Part shown: piece after piece, positions 26,067 to 35,419 of the stretch
Numbering within the stretch: the stretch's first letter is position 1
How the letters are laid out: every line of letters begins with the position of its first letter
Assembly (NCBI RefSeq): GCF_029203305.1
Contig: NC_089465.1
Span: forward strand, 310,001 to 374,000
DNA length: 64,000 nt
Reading direction: 5' to 3'
From: Yamadazyma tenuis
Lineage: Eukaryota; Ascomycota; Pichiomycetes; Serinales; Debaryomycetaceae
The notes under the pieces: generated by a model
Database searches by the model: none
What the model was told of the DNA's origin: nothing
What the model saw: the letters and a program-made list of their open reading frames with translations, nothing else
Translations under genes and position numbers: made by a program

Positions 26067-26978
26067 CTCCGACTTCTGCTTCCCAAACACCCACCCAAAC
26101 AACTGCTTCACCCGAATCATCCCCACTGTCACCATCATCACCAACAACGTCATCACCAACTGCTCATTTTTCGTCCATAACTCGTAGTCTAAAAACTGCA
26201 CCACATCCTTCTTCCGGTTCTCAAGGTACCGGTGGTTCGTGTTACGGTCCTGGTACCACACGGGCTCCACCGACTTATACATATCATTAAATTCCACCTC
26301 GGCCTGGCGGTGCGGACTGTTGGTGATGGTATTAAACAACCCAAACATCAGCGGATTCTCGTCCATCGCCACCGGCGGGACCGGATGGATTTGCAGCCGC
26401 TTGCTCGACGTGAGCACAATCGTGTAGTGGGGCGACGGGAGTTTTCTGATGATTCGACGTATAAAATCATCGTTGGCAACAATTCGAGCCCGACGTTCAT
26501 CCTCATCAGTGGGCAACTCGTCGAACCGGATATTAATCACCCGCGGTTTGGCGTCGATGTAGTTGATGCTATTATCGTCCTCCACGTTGGCGACCATCAC
26601 CTCGGCTTCGCAGGTGGTGGAGATGTACTGTTGGAGGTAGTCCAAATCAATGTAATCGTTTACAAACAGAAGTCCCACCACCGTCGACGACATGCTGAGG
26701 TACCGCGTGAGGAACGGCCAGTTGCTGGCGGCGGCGTCGTTCAAGTCGCGGTAGTTGACACCGGGGATGTCCAAAATGATGTATTCGTCGGAGCTGCACT
26801 GGGTCACAAGCTTCTTGAGCATGTTTGTGACCTCGGCCCCGTTGTGGCGGTGGCCCGTGTTGGTGGCTGCAAGCTCGTTCTTGAGGCCTGGCACGAGCCT
26901 ATGGGATGCCACGAGAAGAGGCACCACATCGAAGCACCGTGCTAGGTGTACAAACACAAAAACTGTTAGGAGGTTCAT
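26064..26978 (-). CDS. BIG1: Big1-like ER membrane protein (beta-1,6-glucan synthesis)
   Basis: 304 residues. The N-terminus is a signal peptide (MNLLTVFVFVHLARCF). DVVPLLVASHRLVPGLKNEL and MLKKLVTQCSSDEYIILDIPGVNYRDL match the Big1/Voa1 family. A single transmembrane segment lies near 274-292 (QLVMTLLVMMVTVGMIRV), then a short basic tail. Big1 is an ER protein needed for beta-1,6-glucan of the cell wall in yeast and Candida; Voa1 is a related V-ATPase assembly factor and the main alternative. The stop codon is the first base triplet of a 19-bp tandem repeat. It is divergent from the CAP-domain gene across 130 bp. Confidence 0.7.
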   Translation of the reverse strand: MNLLTVFVFVHLARCFDVVPLLVASHRLVPGLKNELAATNTGHRHNGAEVTNMLKKLVTQCSSDEYIILDIPGVNYRDLNDAAASNWPFLTRYLSMSSTVVGLLFVNDYIDLDYLQQYISTTCEAEVMVANVEDDNSINYIDAKPRVINIRFDELPTDEDERRARIVANDDFIRRIIRKLPSPHYTIVLTSSKRLQIHPVPPVAMDENPLMFGLFNTITNSPHRQAEVEFNDMYKSVEPVWYQDRNTNHRYLENRKKDVVQFLDYELWTKNEQLVMTLLVMMVTVGMIRVKQLFGWVFGKQKSE

Positions 26979-27108
26979 GGTTGGCGTGGAACTTTCGCGT
27001 TTCAGATTTGTTTGAGATGGTCAAACATGCACTTCAAAAGCTCTTCATAAAAACCCAAGCATCCGCACACATAATCCTCAGAGTTTTTGACCGATTGTAC
27101 AAGTAGGG

Positions 27109-27696
27109 ATGCACATCTCTGTGTGGGTGCTTTGGATAGGCCTTTGCCTCAGGTTGAAAGCGGTGCTTGTGACAGAGATCGAGATTATCACGGTGTTTTT
27201 GCAGCCATCGGTAGTGACAATCACTAGTGCTGCTACAACCAGTGCGACCAGCACCCAAATCTCGTACACGGGCCCGTACGAGTTTAATGCCACCTTTGCC
27301 CATATTATGCTTAACCACCACAACCACAAGCGGAAGCTCCACCATGCCCAGCAAGTATCATGGAATAACACACTCTACGATTACGCAGCAGGTTTCGCGA
27401 ACCAGTACGACTGCTCAGGGGAGTTGACACACTCGGGTGGGCCGTACGGTGAGAACCTAGCGGCCGGATACTCTCCGTCCGGTGCCATCGATGCATGGTA
27501 CCGCGAGGGTGATAGCTATGATTACGCACAACATGATGTGTACAACCACTTTACTGCCCTCGTGTGGAATGATACCAGTCAGATGGCCTGTGCCACCACC
27601 TACTGCGGTACGGTGTGGGGGAGTTACATCGTGTGCTCGTACTATCCGCCAGGGAATTTTGTGGGACAGCTGGAGCAAAATGTGTTTCCGGTGTGA
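27109..27696 (+). CDS. Secreted CAP/PR-1 domain protein (PRY/RBT4 family)
   Basis: 195 residues. A hydrophobic signal peptide (about 1-22) is followed by a short Thr/Ser-rich stretch. The CAP domain occupies about 58-195. Signatures are LNHHNHKRKLHHAQQVSWN near 68, CSGELTHSGGPYGENLAAGY, and the CAP1 motif NHFTALVWNDTSQMACATTYC near 146-166, followed by YIVCSYYPPGNFVGQ. Yeast Pry proteins bind and export sterols and fatty acids, and Candida Rbt4/Rbe1 are secreted virulence-associated relatives. It is shorter than most (Pry1 is 299) because the linker is short. It is convergent with APE4. Confidence 0.88.
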   Translation: MHISVWVLWIGLCLRLKAVLVTEIEIITVFLQPSVVTITSAATTSATSTQISYTGPYEFNATFAHIMLNHHNHKRKLHHAQQVSWNNTLYDYAAGFANQYDCSGELTHSGGPYGENLAAGYSPSGAIDAWYREGDSYDYAQHDVYNHFTALVWNDTSQMACATTYCGTVWGSYIVCSYYPPGNFVGQLEQNVFPV

Positions 27697-27779
27697 AGGC
27701 TGCTGCTCTCAACCAATTGAAAAGCATTTCTTATTATTTGCGGATCTATATGTTTATCTAGTCAAAATACTTGTGCTAC

Positions 27780-29177
27780 CTAGCCATCGGCGTGGATAAC
27801 CGCCTCCAACTGGTGGTACCGTTCGCAAAAACACCGAAACAACCGCACCAACTTCTCGATATCAAAGGTTCCTCCTGTCTCCCGAATGGAGTGCATCGAC
27901 AACTGGGGGTTGCCCAAGTCCAAGGTACGTATCCCCAACTTGGACGCCAAAAATGGCCCGATGGTCGACCCACACGGTGAGTCATTTCTTACCACAAACA
28001 ACTGGAGCGGGATCTCAGCATCTTCTCCTAATCTCTTCAACAACACAATTCCAGGAGAATTGGTCGAGTATCGCTGGTTGGCGTTCACCTTAATCACCGG
28101 CCCCTTGTTCAACTCGGGCTTGTTTTTATCCTCATAATTGGCCTTATAATTGGGATGTACGCCATGTGCCATGTCACTGGATAACACAAACGACTTGGAC
28201 ATCGCTTCGTAGAAGCTGCTGGCCACCGTAAGTCGGTGCAAAACGTCGGGCAAGAAGCTCGAGTCGGCACCCTGGGCCGACTTGGAGCCCACCTCTTCGT
28301 GGTCAAAAAGTGAAATCACCCGTATACCCGTCTGGGCCTCCAAACTGGTGGTACTAGCAATCAACCCTCTGGTGGCACAGAAACACAGCTCCTGGTTATC
28401 CAACCGAGGCGAGAAGATAAATTCGTCGTTCAAGCCACCAATAACCGATTTCTGCGTGTCGTAGAGCAACAATTCAAAGTCTTCAATTTGGTTCACCTCC
28501 ACCTGCAACTGTTTTGCAACCAAATTGATTATACCAACATGGTGTCTCTGTACCACCGATTGCACCGACTGGAACTGTTCGGGGCTCATCTGCAATTCTG
28601 GGTCATCCGCACAGCTGTGGGCTGTTTGACCGGCAATCGGTAACAACTTATCTTCCTTGTTGAATTCAAACTTCTGGTTGGCCTCGCGATTGAGGTGGAT
28701 GGCCAAAGTAGGAATCCGTAACAAAGGCTTATCAATCTTCACGAGCCGCGGCACATACTTGTGGCCGTCTTTCACATACACTCGGCCTGCGATGGAGAGG
28801 TCTCTGTCGAACCAAGTGTGCGCAATAAGGCCTCCGTACTGTTCAACTCCAACTTGGATGAACCCTTCGGTGGTGCGCTTGGAGATAGGTTTGATTCTTA
28901 AGCACGGAGAGTCCGTGTGAGCGCCAATAATGGCAAAACCATCGCCAGCGGCGTGCTGGCCACCCACGGTGAAGGCGATAAGTGAGCTGCCGTTCCGGGT
29001 GACGAAGTACTTGCCCGATTTCTTGAGAGTGTCGATACTCCAGGCATCGCGTTCAAGGAGCTGGACGAAGCCGTGGGCCGCCAACTCGGCCTTGACGCTG
29101 TGGACGACATGGTAGGGCGTGGGGGATGCGTTGACGAAGTCGACAAAGTCAAGGGCTTCCTGGGTGTTGTCGGTCAT
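27780..29177 (-). CDS. APE4: Aspartyl aminopeptidase, M18 family
   Basis: 465 residues from the ATG at 29177 (MTDNTQEALDFVDFVNASPTPYHVV); the upstream in-frame extension is not conserved. M18 metal ligands are visible in GAHTDSPCLRIKP (about 90-102), LFDHEEVGSKSAQGADS (about 290), SSDMAHGVHPNY (about 335) and the C-terminal LDLGNPQLSMHSIRETGG. It is a dodecameric cytosolic aminopeptidase that removes N-terminal Asp/Glu, and in yeast is delivered to the vacuole by the Cvt pathway. Length matches S. cerevisiae Ape4 (490). It is divergent from the permease gene. Confidence 0.95.
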   Translation of the reverse strand: MTDNTQEALDFVDFVNASPTPYHVVHSVKAELAAHGFVQLLERDAWSIDTLKKSGKYFVTRNGSSLIAFTVGGQHAAGDGFAIIGAHTDSPCLRIKPISKRTTEGFIQVGVEQYGGLIAHTWFDRDLSIAGRVYVKDGHKYVPRLVKIDKPLLRIPTLAIHLNREANQKFEFNKEDKLLPIAGQTAHSCADDPELQMSPEQFQSVQSVVQRHHVGIINLVAKQLQVEVNQIEDFELLLYDTQKSVIGGLNDEFIFSPRLDNQELCFCATRGLIASTTSLEAQTGIRVISLFDHEEVGSKSAQGADSSFLPDVLHRLTVASSFYEAMSKSFVLSSDMAHGVHPNYKANYEDKNKPELNKGPVIKVNANQRYSTNSPGIVLLKRLGEDAEIPLQLFVVRNDSPCGSTIGPFLASKLGIRTLDLGNPQLSMHSIRETGGTFDIEKLVRLFRCFCERYHQLEAVIHADG

Positions 29178-29709
29178 GGAGATATTAGGAAGAAGCCATG
29201 GCCGTGCTGTCGAGTGGAGGTAGAGGAGTGCGACCTGGTCACGGGACAAACACGTGACTGGACCACCTTGACCCGAGAGGCGATGGTGGGCGGGGAAGGC
29301 GGGAGCGAGGGCGAGGTCACGTGCGCGATATATGAAGAACCGGTAGATTTCCGGATGCTTCTAATGCGAGCGACGGGTGACATTGCGTTTTGCGATGCCT
29401 CCACCGCAAGCACCCCTGATAGCAGAATGTCGGACGGCGACCCTGTCATCAGTGTCGCGGGCGCGGGGCCAATACCGCCACAGCCGCCGATCCAAGCCCA
29501 TAGTCGGCGCTGCAGACGCTCGCCTATTCGTCTCCTGCTGCCGCACATGCCATCGCCGCACCAACGACATCCATATAACAAAGGTGCACACCTCTATAGC
29601 CACAATGGCAATTGCAAAATTTTCCTACTTTTCCCACTCATCACATCATCCCATTAAACACCTATATAAACCATAGGTGCCACTAACAAAGCCCCAAATT
29701 TCATTGTCA
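29178..29709. promoter_or_regulatory. APE4-permease divergent promoter with two CACGTG boxes
   Basis: 532 bp, GC-rich on the APE4 side. It contains GTGCGAC (29228-29234, 51 bp from the APE4 start), CACGTGAC (29251-29258) and GTCACGTG (29316-29323). The last two are opposed Cbf1-type sites 65 bp apart. ORFs crossing the region look like shadows. The permease side is AT-rich with a TATATAA near 29664. Confidence 0.6.
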
Positions 29710-31356
29710 ATGAGTTCAACCAATTACAGAGGCGTCCTCGATGTCGAGGCCACCAAAAGCGATGAGGTTGCGAAATCTTTCAAAAGAGACTTGGAGAGAA
29801 GTGATGAAGAGTCCATCATCCTGCATCAAATAGGCGTCACCGAAGACTTGAACAGAAGCTTGTCGACTCGGTTGATCAACATGATTGCAATGGCAGGAAT
29901 CATCGGAACCGGACTTTTTTTGGGAACAGGTAAAACCCTTGCGGCTGCCGGACCCTTGAGCATGTTACTCTGTTATGCCATAATTGGTGGAATTGTCTAC
30001 TTGACGATGTTGAGTTTGGGAGAAATGGCCACCCTCATCCCCGTGTCCGGGAGTTTCACCACGTACGCCAAACGTTTTGGTAGTGAGAGTTTCGGGTTTG
30101 CTATCTTGGCCAACTATTGGTTTAACGATGCGATTTCGGTAGCAAGCGACTTGACGGCTTTGCAGATTGTAATGGAATACTGGACAGATTTCCACGCCTG
30201 GATTGTGGCGTTGATCTTTTGGGTGTTTTTGTTGTTCCTTAACGTGTTCCATGTGCGGTTCTACGGGGAAACAGAATACTGGCTCGCTACTTTGAAGCTC
30301 GTCACCATCATCATCTTCTTCATTGTTAGTATCATTGTCAACGCTGGTAAAAATCCTCAGCACGAGTACATTGGCTTCAAGTACTGGTCCTTAGGAGATG
30401 CTCCGTTTGTCAATGGGTTCAGAGGATTTGCTCTGTGTTTTGTGACGGCGTCATTTGCGTTTGGAGGAGTGGAGTCGATTATGATTTCAGGTGGTGAACT
30501 TAAAAACCCGGTGCGATCCACTCCCAAGATCGTTAAGATCGTGTGGATCCGGATCTTTGTGTTCTATGTGTTGGCAGTATTCTTCATCGGCATGAACGTG
30601 CCATACAACTACCCATCATTGTCAACAGGGGGCATTATTACCTCACCTTTCACAATAGTTTTCCAAATGGCCGGTGCGAAGGCTGCGGGTTCATTCATGA
30701 ACGCAGTTATCATGACATCGGTGATATCTGCTGGGAACCATGCGCTTTTCGCCGGTAGCCGATTGGCATTTACACTCGGTACTCAGGGCTACTTCCCCAA
30801 GTTCATCACTAGAACCAACCGGTGGAAAATCCCATACGTGGCGGTGCTTTTGACGTGGATCGCTGGAGGTTTGGCTTTTGGGGCTTCATTCATTGGAGCC
30901 GGGACCTTATGGACCTGGCTTCAGTGTATTGTGGGAGTTTCCAACCAGTTTGCCTGGCTCTGTATCGGTATAACCAGTATTAGGTTCAGACAGGGATTGG
31001 CCAAACAAAACAAGACCCATCTTCTTAAGTTCAAGAACTGGACACATCCATGGGGGCCATGGGTGGTGGTGGTACTTGTGACCTTTATTATTTTCGTGCA
31101 AGGCTGGAGTGCGTTTGCGCCATGGGACGTATCGGCTTTCTTCCAATCGTATTTGGAGGTGGGTGTATTCCCCTTCACGTTTATTGTGTGGTGGGTGATT
31201 AGAAAGGGAAAGGACAGGTTTGTGAAGAGCAAGGATATGGACTTTGAGACCGACCAGTATGTGGAGACACAGGAGGAGAAGGAGCAGAACGCGTATGCCG
31301 ACAGCTTGACGGGCTGGGCGAAGTTCAAGTACAATTTTGTCGATAACTTTTTGTAA
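29710..31356 (+). CDS. Amino-acid permease, YAT/APC family, basic amino-acid (CAN1/LYP1-like) clade
   Basis: 548 residues from the ATG at 29710. Twelve hydrophobic segments are flanked by charged termini. The fungal amino-acid permease signature is present: STRLINMIAMAGIIGTGLFLGTGKTL in TM1, SLGEMATLIPVSGSFTTYAKRF after TM2-3, and SFAFGGVESIMISGGELKNP before TM6. The VPYN(x)PSL loop, the IPYVAVLLTW segment and FVQGWSAFAPWDVSAFF in the last third recall Can1/Lyp1/Alp1. It is a plasma-membrane proton symporter; substrate specificity cannot be set from sequence alone. N-terminal Lys residues near acidic patches suit ubiquitin-driven endocytosis. Confidence 0.85.
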   Translation: MSSTNYRGVLDVEATKSDEVAKSFKRDLERSDEESIILHQIGVTEDLNRSLSTRLINMIAMAGIIGTGLFLGTGKTLAAAGPLSMLLCYAIIGGIVYLTMLSLGEMATLIPVSGSFTTYAKRFGSESFGFAILANYWFNDAISVASDLTALQIVMEYWTDFHAWIVALIFWVFLLFLNVFHVRFYGETEYWLATLKLVTIIIFFIVSIIVNAGKNPQHEYIGFKYWSLGDAPFVNGFRGFALCFVTASFAFGGVESIMISGGELKNPVRSTPKIVKIVWIRIFVFYVLAVFFIGMNVPYNYPSLSTGGIITSPFTIVFQMAGAKAAGSFMNAVIMTSVISAGNHALFAGSRLAFTLGTQGYFPKFITRTNRWKIPYVAVLLTWIAGGLAFGASFIGAGTLWTWLQCIVGVSNQFAWLCIGITSIRFRQGLAKQNKTHLLKFKNWTHPWGPWVVVVLVTFIIFVQGWSAFAPWDVSAFFQSYLEVGVFPFTFIVWWVIRKGKDRFVKSKDMDFETDQYVETQEEKEQNAYADSLTGWAKFKYNFVDNFL

Positions 31357-32330
31357 TGTACGATAATGAATATTAATTTGCAACCATTTCGCAGCCATGG
31401 ATTGTAGTAGATTTGTGAGATAAGTGATTACTTCTGACTGTATTGGCCGAGGGCTGTTCATGTCTATCAGTATGAAACGGGTAACACATCATACGAACCC
31501 ACTTATAGAAAGGGTAGAGAGCTTTCAATTTTCAAAATGAAAATGGTCAAGGTCTTCTGTGGTTTTAATTTGTTTATTATGGTGATGATATTTTTGCCAG
31601 ACCAAGATGCAGACGAGCACAGTTTCGATCTTTTCTCAGCAATCTCAATCATTTCTTAACATTACTATACCAAGGTATCAAGACATCTAGAGAAATCAAA
31701 AAGTTCCCGAGTAAACTTAGGACAATTAGATCGACCTTCAACAAATATCTCTTGTTGGTATTTGACCCTCTAATGTTCATGGCTGGTGTTCTTGGTGCTA
31801 TTGCAGATGTTTTTGGATGGGTGTATGGGTCAGCAATTTGCCGATATTCTGTACTTTGGTAGCGAACATTGTTGTTTTCTTCCTCTGGTTCAAGGCACAA
31901 GAGGTTTGATTATAGAATTAGAAGCGATTGCAACATTATATAGGTTTACAATTAATATGCCAGTGGTTAAATTTCTACGTATTTTGCAGAAACGAACGGT
32001 TTCTTCAGACAATGTAGACTTTAACAGCCGATATGTCGAAGTTTGTATCATCGAGGCCAGTTTCCTTGGTCCAAGGGGTGCCCAGGAAACGAATAGAGTG
32101 AATTGAGGCCACTATAATCCTAGAGCGAAAAGGAGCTGGCTGAGTTGTCAAGAGCTTATCATACAATCAGCAAATAGCAGCCGATTGAGTTTTGAACAGG
32201 AAGCTGGATCCTCGTTCAATACGCCACAATAGACGCTTCCACGCACCCACCGTTCAGTGAGCAGCTTTAATCCATCTTTTTATTCTCTCAGTTGCAGCCG
32301 TTGCGCGCATTTGTTTATTTCTACACATCC
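31357..32330. other. 974-bp gap between permease and TFC6
   Basis: AT-rich. It contains a minus-oriented Rap1-like copy GGGTGTATGGGTCAGC (31819-31834). A 99-codon ORF starting at an ATG at 31807 and its antisense partner show no family resemblance and unusual composition. Nothing else was recognised. It may hold a regulatory region, a non-coding RNA or decayed sequence. Confidence 0.4.
31816..31834 (-). promoter_or_regulatory. Rap1-like motif copy between permease and TFC6
   Basis: On the minus strand it reads GCTGACCCATACACCCATC, sharing TGACCCATACACCCA with the CDC42 and CTR2 promoter copies. It lies about 500 bp from the TFC6 start. Confidence 0.4.
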
Positions 32331-33929
32331 ATGGCCAAAGACTCTAAACCAGTCACAGAGGCTACCAACCCTGTCAGGCCTCTTAAGGACATGTCTCTAA
32401 AGCCCCGGTTCCTTCAGAACTACGGGCCTGACGAGGATTTCTTCCAGCATGCCCTAGAGTACCTCCTGTTGTTTCAGAATACGTTGTTTTACCTTCCCGA
32501 GAAACCGTTTCAAACCGCCGCCGATTCTGGTATAACACCGCCATTCGAACCCACGCCGGTCTCAAGCTTCCCTAGTGCCACCGTACAGTCTATAAATGAC
32601 TCTGTGCTGGCCCAATGGCCCTTGAGGCGCCAATTACTGTTAACCACCGATGAATATACTCAGGTACCATTATTTGGACACACTGACCTCAAATCACTTT
32701 CCCGAGCTGGCTCGGCCATCAACGTGGGTGGCGCCGTGTCATCGCTAGGATGGGCCCCCGGGGCTGCCGACGGCTTGAATTACTTGGCGGTGGCAGTGTT
32801 TGTGCATCATGATGGGCTTCATAGGGCCGTCACCAGCGAGGAATTGAGTATTTTTTACACAAAAGACCCCACCGCCCCCAGTAAGTTCTCGACGTATATA
32901 CAGCTATGGCAAGTCGACCCCGATTCGCAAACCCCAAAACTTATACGGGTGCTTGATACCTCTGAATTTGGCGTGTGTGTCAATTTATCATGGGCCCCCA
33001 TAGCGGTACCTGACACCATAGGGGTGCTAGCCGGCACTTTTGGTGATGGGAAGCTTCACATGATAAGTGTGGGCCTTGAGGGTCCGTTGTTTGGCCAATT
33101 GGTGCACCTGTCGGTATCGTACAAGTTCACCAACCCTAGAAACTCACAAGAACCGGTGCCCATCTCGTGTTACGACTTCGTGCTGCACGACCGTGTCATT
33201 GTGGGGACTCTGGATGGATCTATTGCTGAGTATGTGCTTCCTCATTACTCGCAGCCAGGTTTTGATGGGAACTTCGATGTTCCATCTTTTGTTTACACTA
33301 TTTGCGATATCCCAGTATCGAACGTAGTGGTGGGTTCACCAGCCCCAGACCAGTTTGTGGTACATGTTGGGACTCCTGGGGTCAAGAACTATGCGTTTGA
33401 CTACCACAACTTCCGGACCAACCACGTCGACTCGTTTGTTTCTTGGGTTCTGCCTCGCTATCACCCCGGTCTTAAGCTCTTCTTGTGTACCGAATCCCTC
33501 GACACGTTGTCTTACCTGTTTGCACGTAACCCCAACGAAAGACCGAGCTTGGTGGTCAAAACTGACGGAGTTGTGCTGTCGATAGCTAGTTCACGGCACT
33601 TGAACCATCCATTCGTGCTTGTGGGTAATAGTTTTGGAGAGGTGTTCGTGGTAAACATCGCCAGAAAGATCTTAACCCCAGGAAAGAGTGGTAATCGGCT
33701 CTCAGTGCCGTTGCGGTTGTGGAAACTACATATGAAAGAGCTGTGGGTTCTTGATGGATCTCTTGAGTCGGTGGCGGCTGAGCCTGCCACCAGGTTGGCG
33801 ATTTCCCCCGCCGAAGTCAACGTTTCGGCGGTGGCTTGGAACGAGACAATGACGGCTAGCTCTATGTATGCAGCGGGCTTCCACCTGGGGTTGGTAGTGA
33901 TTGAACGGCTAGACCCTGCGTTTGTCTAG
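32331..33929 (+). CDS. TFC6: TFIIIC subunit Tfc6-like, WD40-type beta propeller
   Basis: 532 residues from the ATG at 32331; the upstream frame opens at a TTG. Features of the tau91 family are the INVGGAVSSLGWAPGAADGLNYLAVAVF block near 127-155, the WQVDPDSQTPKLIRVLDTSEFGVCVNLSWAPI block, and weak WD40-like repeats to the end. Tfc6 with Tfc3 and Tfc8 forms the tauB module that binds the tRNA B box. S. cerevisiae Tfc6 is 672 residues with a longer disordered N-terminus, so this version is short. The overall pattern fits, but individual repeats are weak and other WD40 proteins remain possible. Confidence 0.65.
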   Translation: MAKDSKPVTEATNPVRPLKDMSLKPRFLQNYGPDEDFFQHALEYLLLFQNTLFYLPEKPFQTAADSGITPPFEPTPVSSFPSATVQSINDSVLAQWPLRRQLLLTTDEYTQVPLFGHTDLKSLSRAGSAINVGGAVSSLGWAPGAADGLNYLAVAVFVHHDGLHRAVTSEELSIFYTKDPTAPSKFSTYIQLWQVDPDSQTPKLIRVLDTSEFGVCVNLSWAPIAVPDTIGVLAGTFGDGKLHMISVGLEGPLFGQLVHLSVSYKFTNPRNSQEPVPISCYDFVLHDRVIVGTLDGSIAEYVLPHYSQPGFDGNFDVPSFVYTICDIPVSNVVVGSPAPDQFVVHVGTPGVKNYAFDYHNFRTNHVDSFVSWVLPRYHPGLKLFLCTESLDTLSYLFARNPNERPSLVVKTDGVVLSIASSRHLNHPFVLVGNSFGEVFVVNIARKILTPGKSGNRLSVPLRLWKLHMKELWVLDGSLESVAAEPATRLAISPAEVNVSAVAWNETMTASSMYAAGFHLGLVVIERLDPAFV

Positions 33930-34035
33930 CATCTCAACGGGCTCGCCTGGTAGACTATCATTTGTAGTATATGTACATTATTCAATTACTTATTATTTGC
34001 GCATTAGGAAACCCATGCGCCTAATGGGGAAAATC

Positions 34036-35343
34036 CTAGTACTTTGGAAAATCCTTATCCACTTCTTCACTCCACCGGTTCAACCCACCCTTTATATCTC
34101 TCACGTTCGTAAACCCAAACTTTTCTCGTATCGTTTTCGTAGCAATTTGACTATCATTGCCATACCGGCACACCACAAAAATTGCTTTATCTTTTGGCAC
34201 TCCTGGCAAATACAGTTCCAACAGCTCCAACTTCAAAAACTCGTTTCCCCAGGGAATGTTCACAGAGTTAGGAAGAGCCACCACTGAAAACTGCTCGGCG
34301 GGTCGTACATCTATAAGGGTTCCACCATTTTGGTGATACTCTTCGACAGAAACCCTCAATTCATTGGGAAGCGTATAAGGTTCTGACCGGCCACAAAACA
34401 CCTGGTAATTGAGTTCACCTCTCTCTATAAGTGTTCTTGTTACGGTGGGCTGCTCACCACATACCTGGCATGATTTCTGGCGTCCTCTCATCTTAAATGT
34501 CCGGTACTGTTGGAAATGGTACCCGTAAAACGCACACATGAACGGCTGGAACTGCTCAGGCTTATAATGCCCGGTGAGAACCTTGATGGTCTCCAATGCC
34601 ATGTTGATACCAATAAGGCCGATGGCCGGCCCAAGCACACCGCCGTCCTGGCACGACGTCACTGAGTCTGGTGCCGGTGGCTTGGGGTGGAAACACCGGT
34701 AGCAAGGCCCAACCCCTGCGAAGTTGAGAATCGTCCACTGGCCGTCTGTCTTAAGGCCCGAGCCACTTACCACCGTCTTGTTCAAGATTACCGCTGCATC
34801 GTTGACCAAGTACCGTACTGCTGGAGCGTCTGTGCAATCAAGTATAAGGTCATATTTTTCAAATATCTCAAACACATTGTCATTTGCAAGCCTGATGGGA
34901 TACTCCTTCACAGTCACGTGGGGGTTGAGCCTAGCAAGCATTACAGCTGCACTATGGCATTTGAGCATCCCCACGGTGTCGGTGGAGTGTAGCACTTGCC
35001 TATGGAGATTACTCACATCTACAATATCATTATCCACAATACCGATTTCTCCCACACCAGCAGCTGTGAGGTAAAGAAGAGCCGGGCACCCAAGTCCTCC
35101 GGCTCCCACCACTAGAATCTTGGATCGTTTGAGTACAAGTTGTGATTCTAAAGCACCAAACTCGGGTACTATCATCTGGCGCCCGTAGCGCATGTATTCT
35201 TCAAGAGACAAGTTTGCTATGGATTCTTGGCGGGATAAAGACGGCAGAGGCTCTGGAGCACTAGCCAATGACCGAAGCACCGCATTCTCCTGCTGTAACG
35301 TCGCCACCCGTTCTAGAAGTTCCTGTTTAGTCAAGTTCTCCAT
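34036..35343 (-). CDS. UBA4: Uba4 E1-like/rhodanese sulfurtransferase for Urm1
   Basis: 435 residues from the ATG at 35343 (MENLTKQELLERVATLQQEN). The adenylation domain has GAGGLGCPALLYLTAAGVG and DNDIVDVSNLHRQVLH (about 80-120), zinc-binding CYRC and CQVC pairs, and the catalytic-Cys region SCQDGGVLGP near 219. The C-terminal rhodanese domain (about 325-435) carries FVVCRYGNDSQIA with its active Cys. Uba4 activates Urm1 as a thiocarboxylate, supplying sulfur for 2-thiouridine at tRNA wobble positions and for urmylation. Length matches S. cerevisiae Uba4 (440). It is followed 77 bp away by the p24 gene on the same strand. Confidence 0.95.
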   Translation of the reverse strand: MENLTKQELLERVATLQQENAVLRSLASAPEPLPSLSRQESIANLSLEEYMRYGRQMIVPEFGALESQLVLKRSKILVVGAGGLGCPALLYLTAAGVGEIGIVDNDIVDVSNLHRQVLHSTDTVGMLKCHSAAVMLARLNPHVTVKEYPIRLANDNVFEIFEKYDLILDCTDAPAVRYLVNDAAVILNKTVVSGSGLKTDGQWTILNFAGVGPCYRCFHPKPPAPDSVTSCQDGGVLGPAIGLIGINMALETIKVLTGHYKPEQFQPFMCAFYGYHFQQYRTFKMRGRQKSCQVCGEQPTVTRTLIERGELNYQVFCGRSEPYTLPNELRVSVEEYHQNGGTLIDVRPAEQFSVVALPNSVNIPWGNEFLKLELLELYLPGVPKDKAIFVVCRYGNDSQIATKTIREKFGFTNVRDIKGGLNRWSEEVDKDFPKY

Positions 35344-35419
35344 CACGATGAGGTGCAACCGTGAGCAGATTCGCGCGACATTTCCACTGGACAAAACAAC
35401 CAAAGAAAGTACATTTAAA

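Noticed and set aside
31807..32106. 99-codon ORF in the permease-TFC6 gap
   Set aside because: No family resemblance, odd composition and an overlapping antisense ORF; kept only as a gap note.
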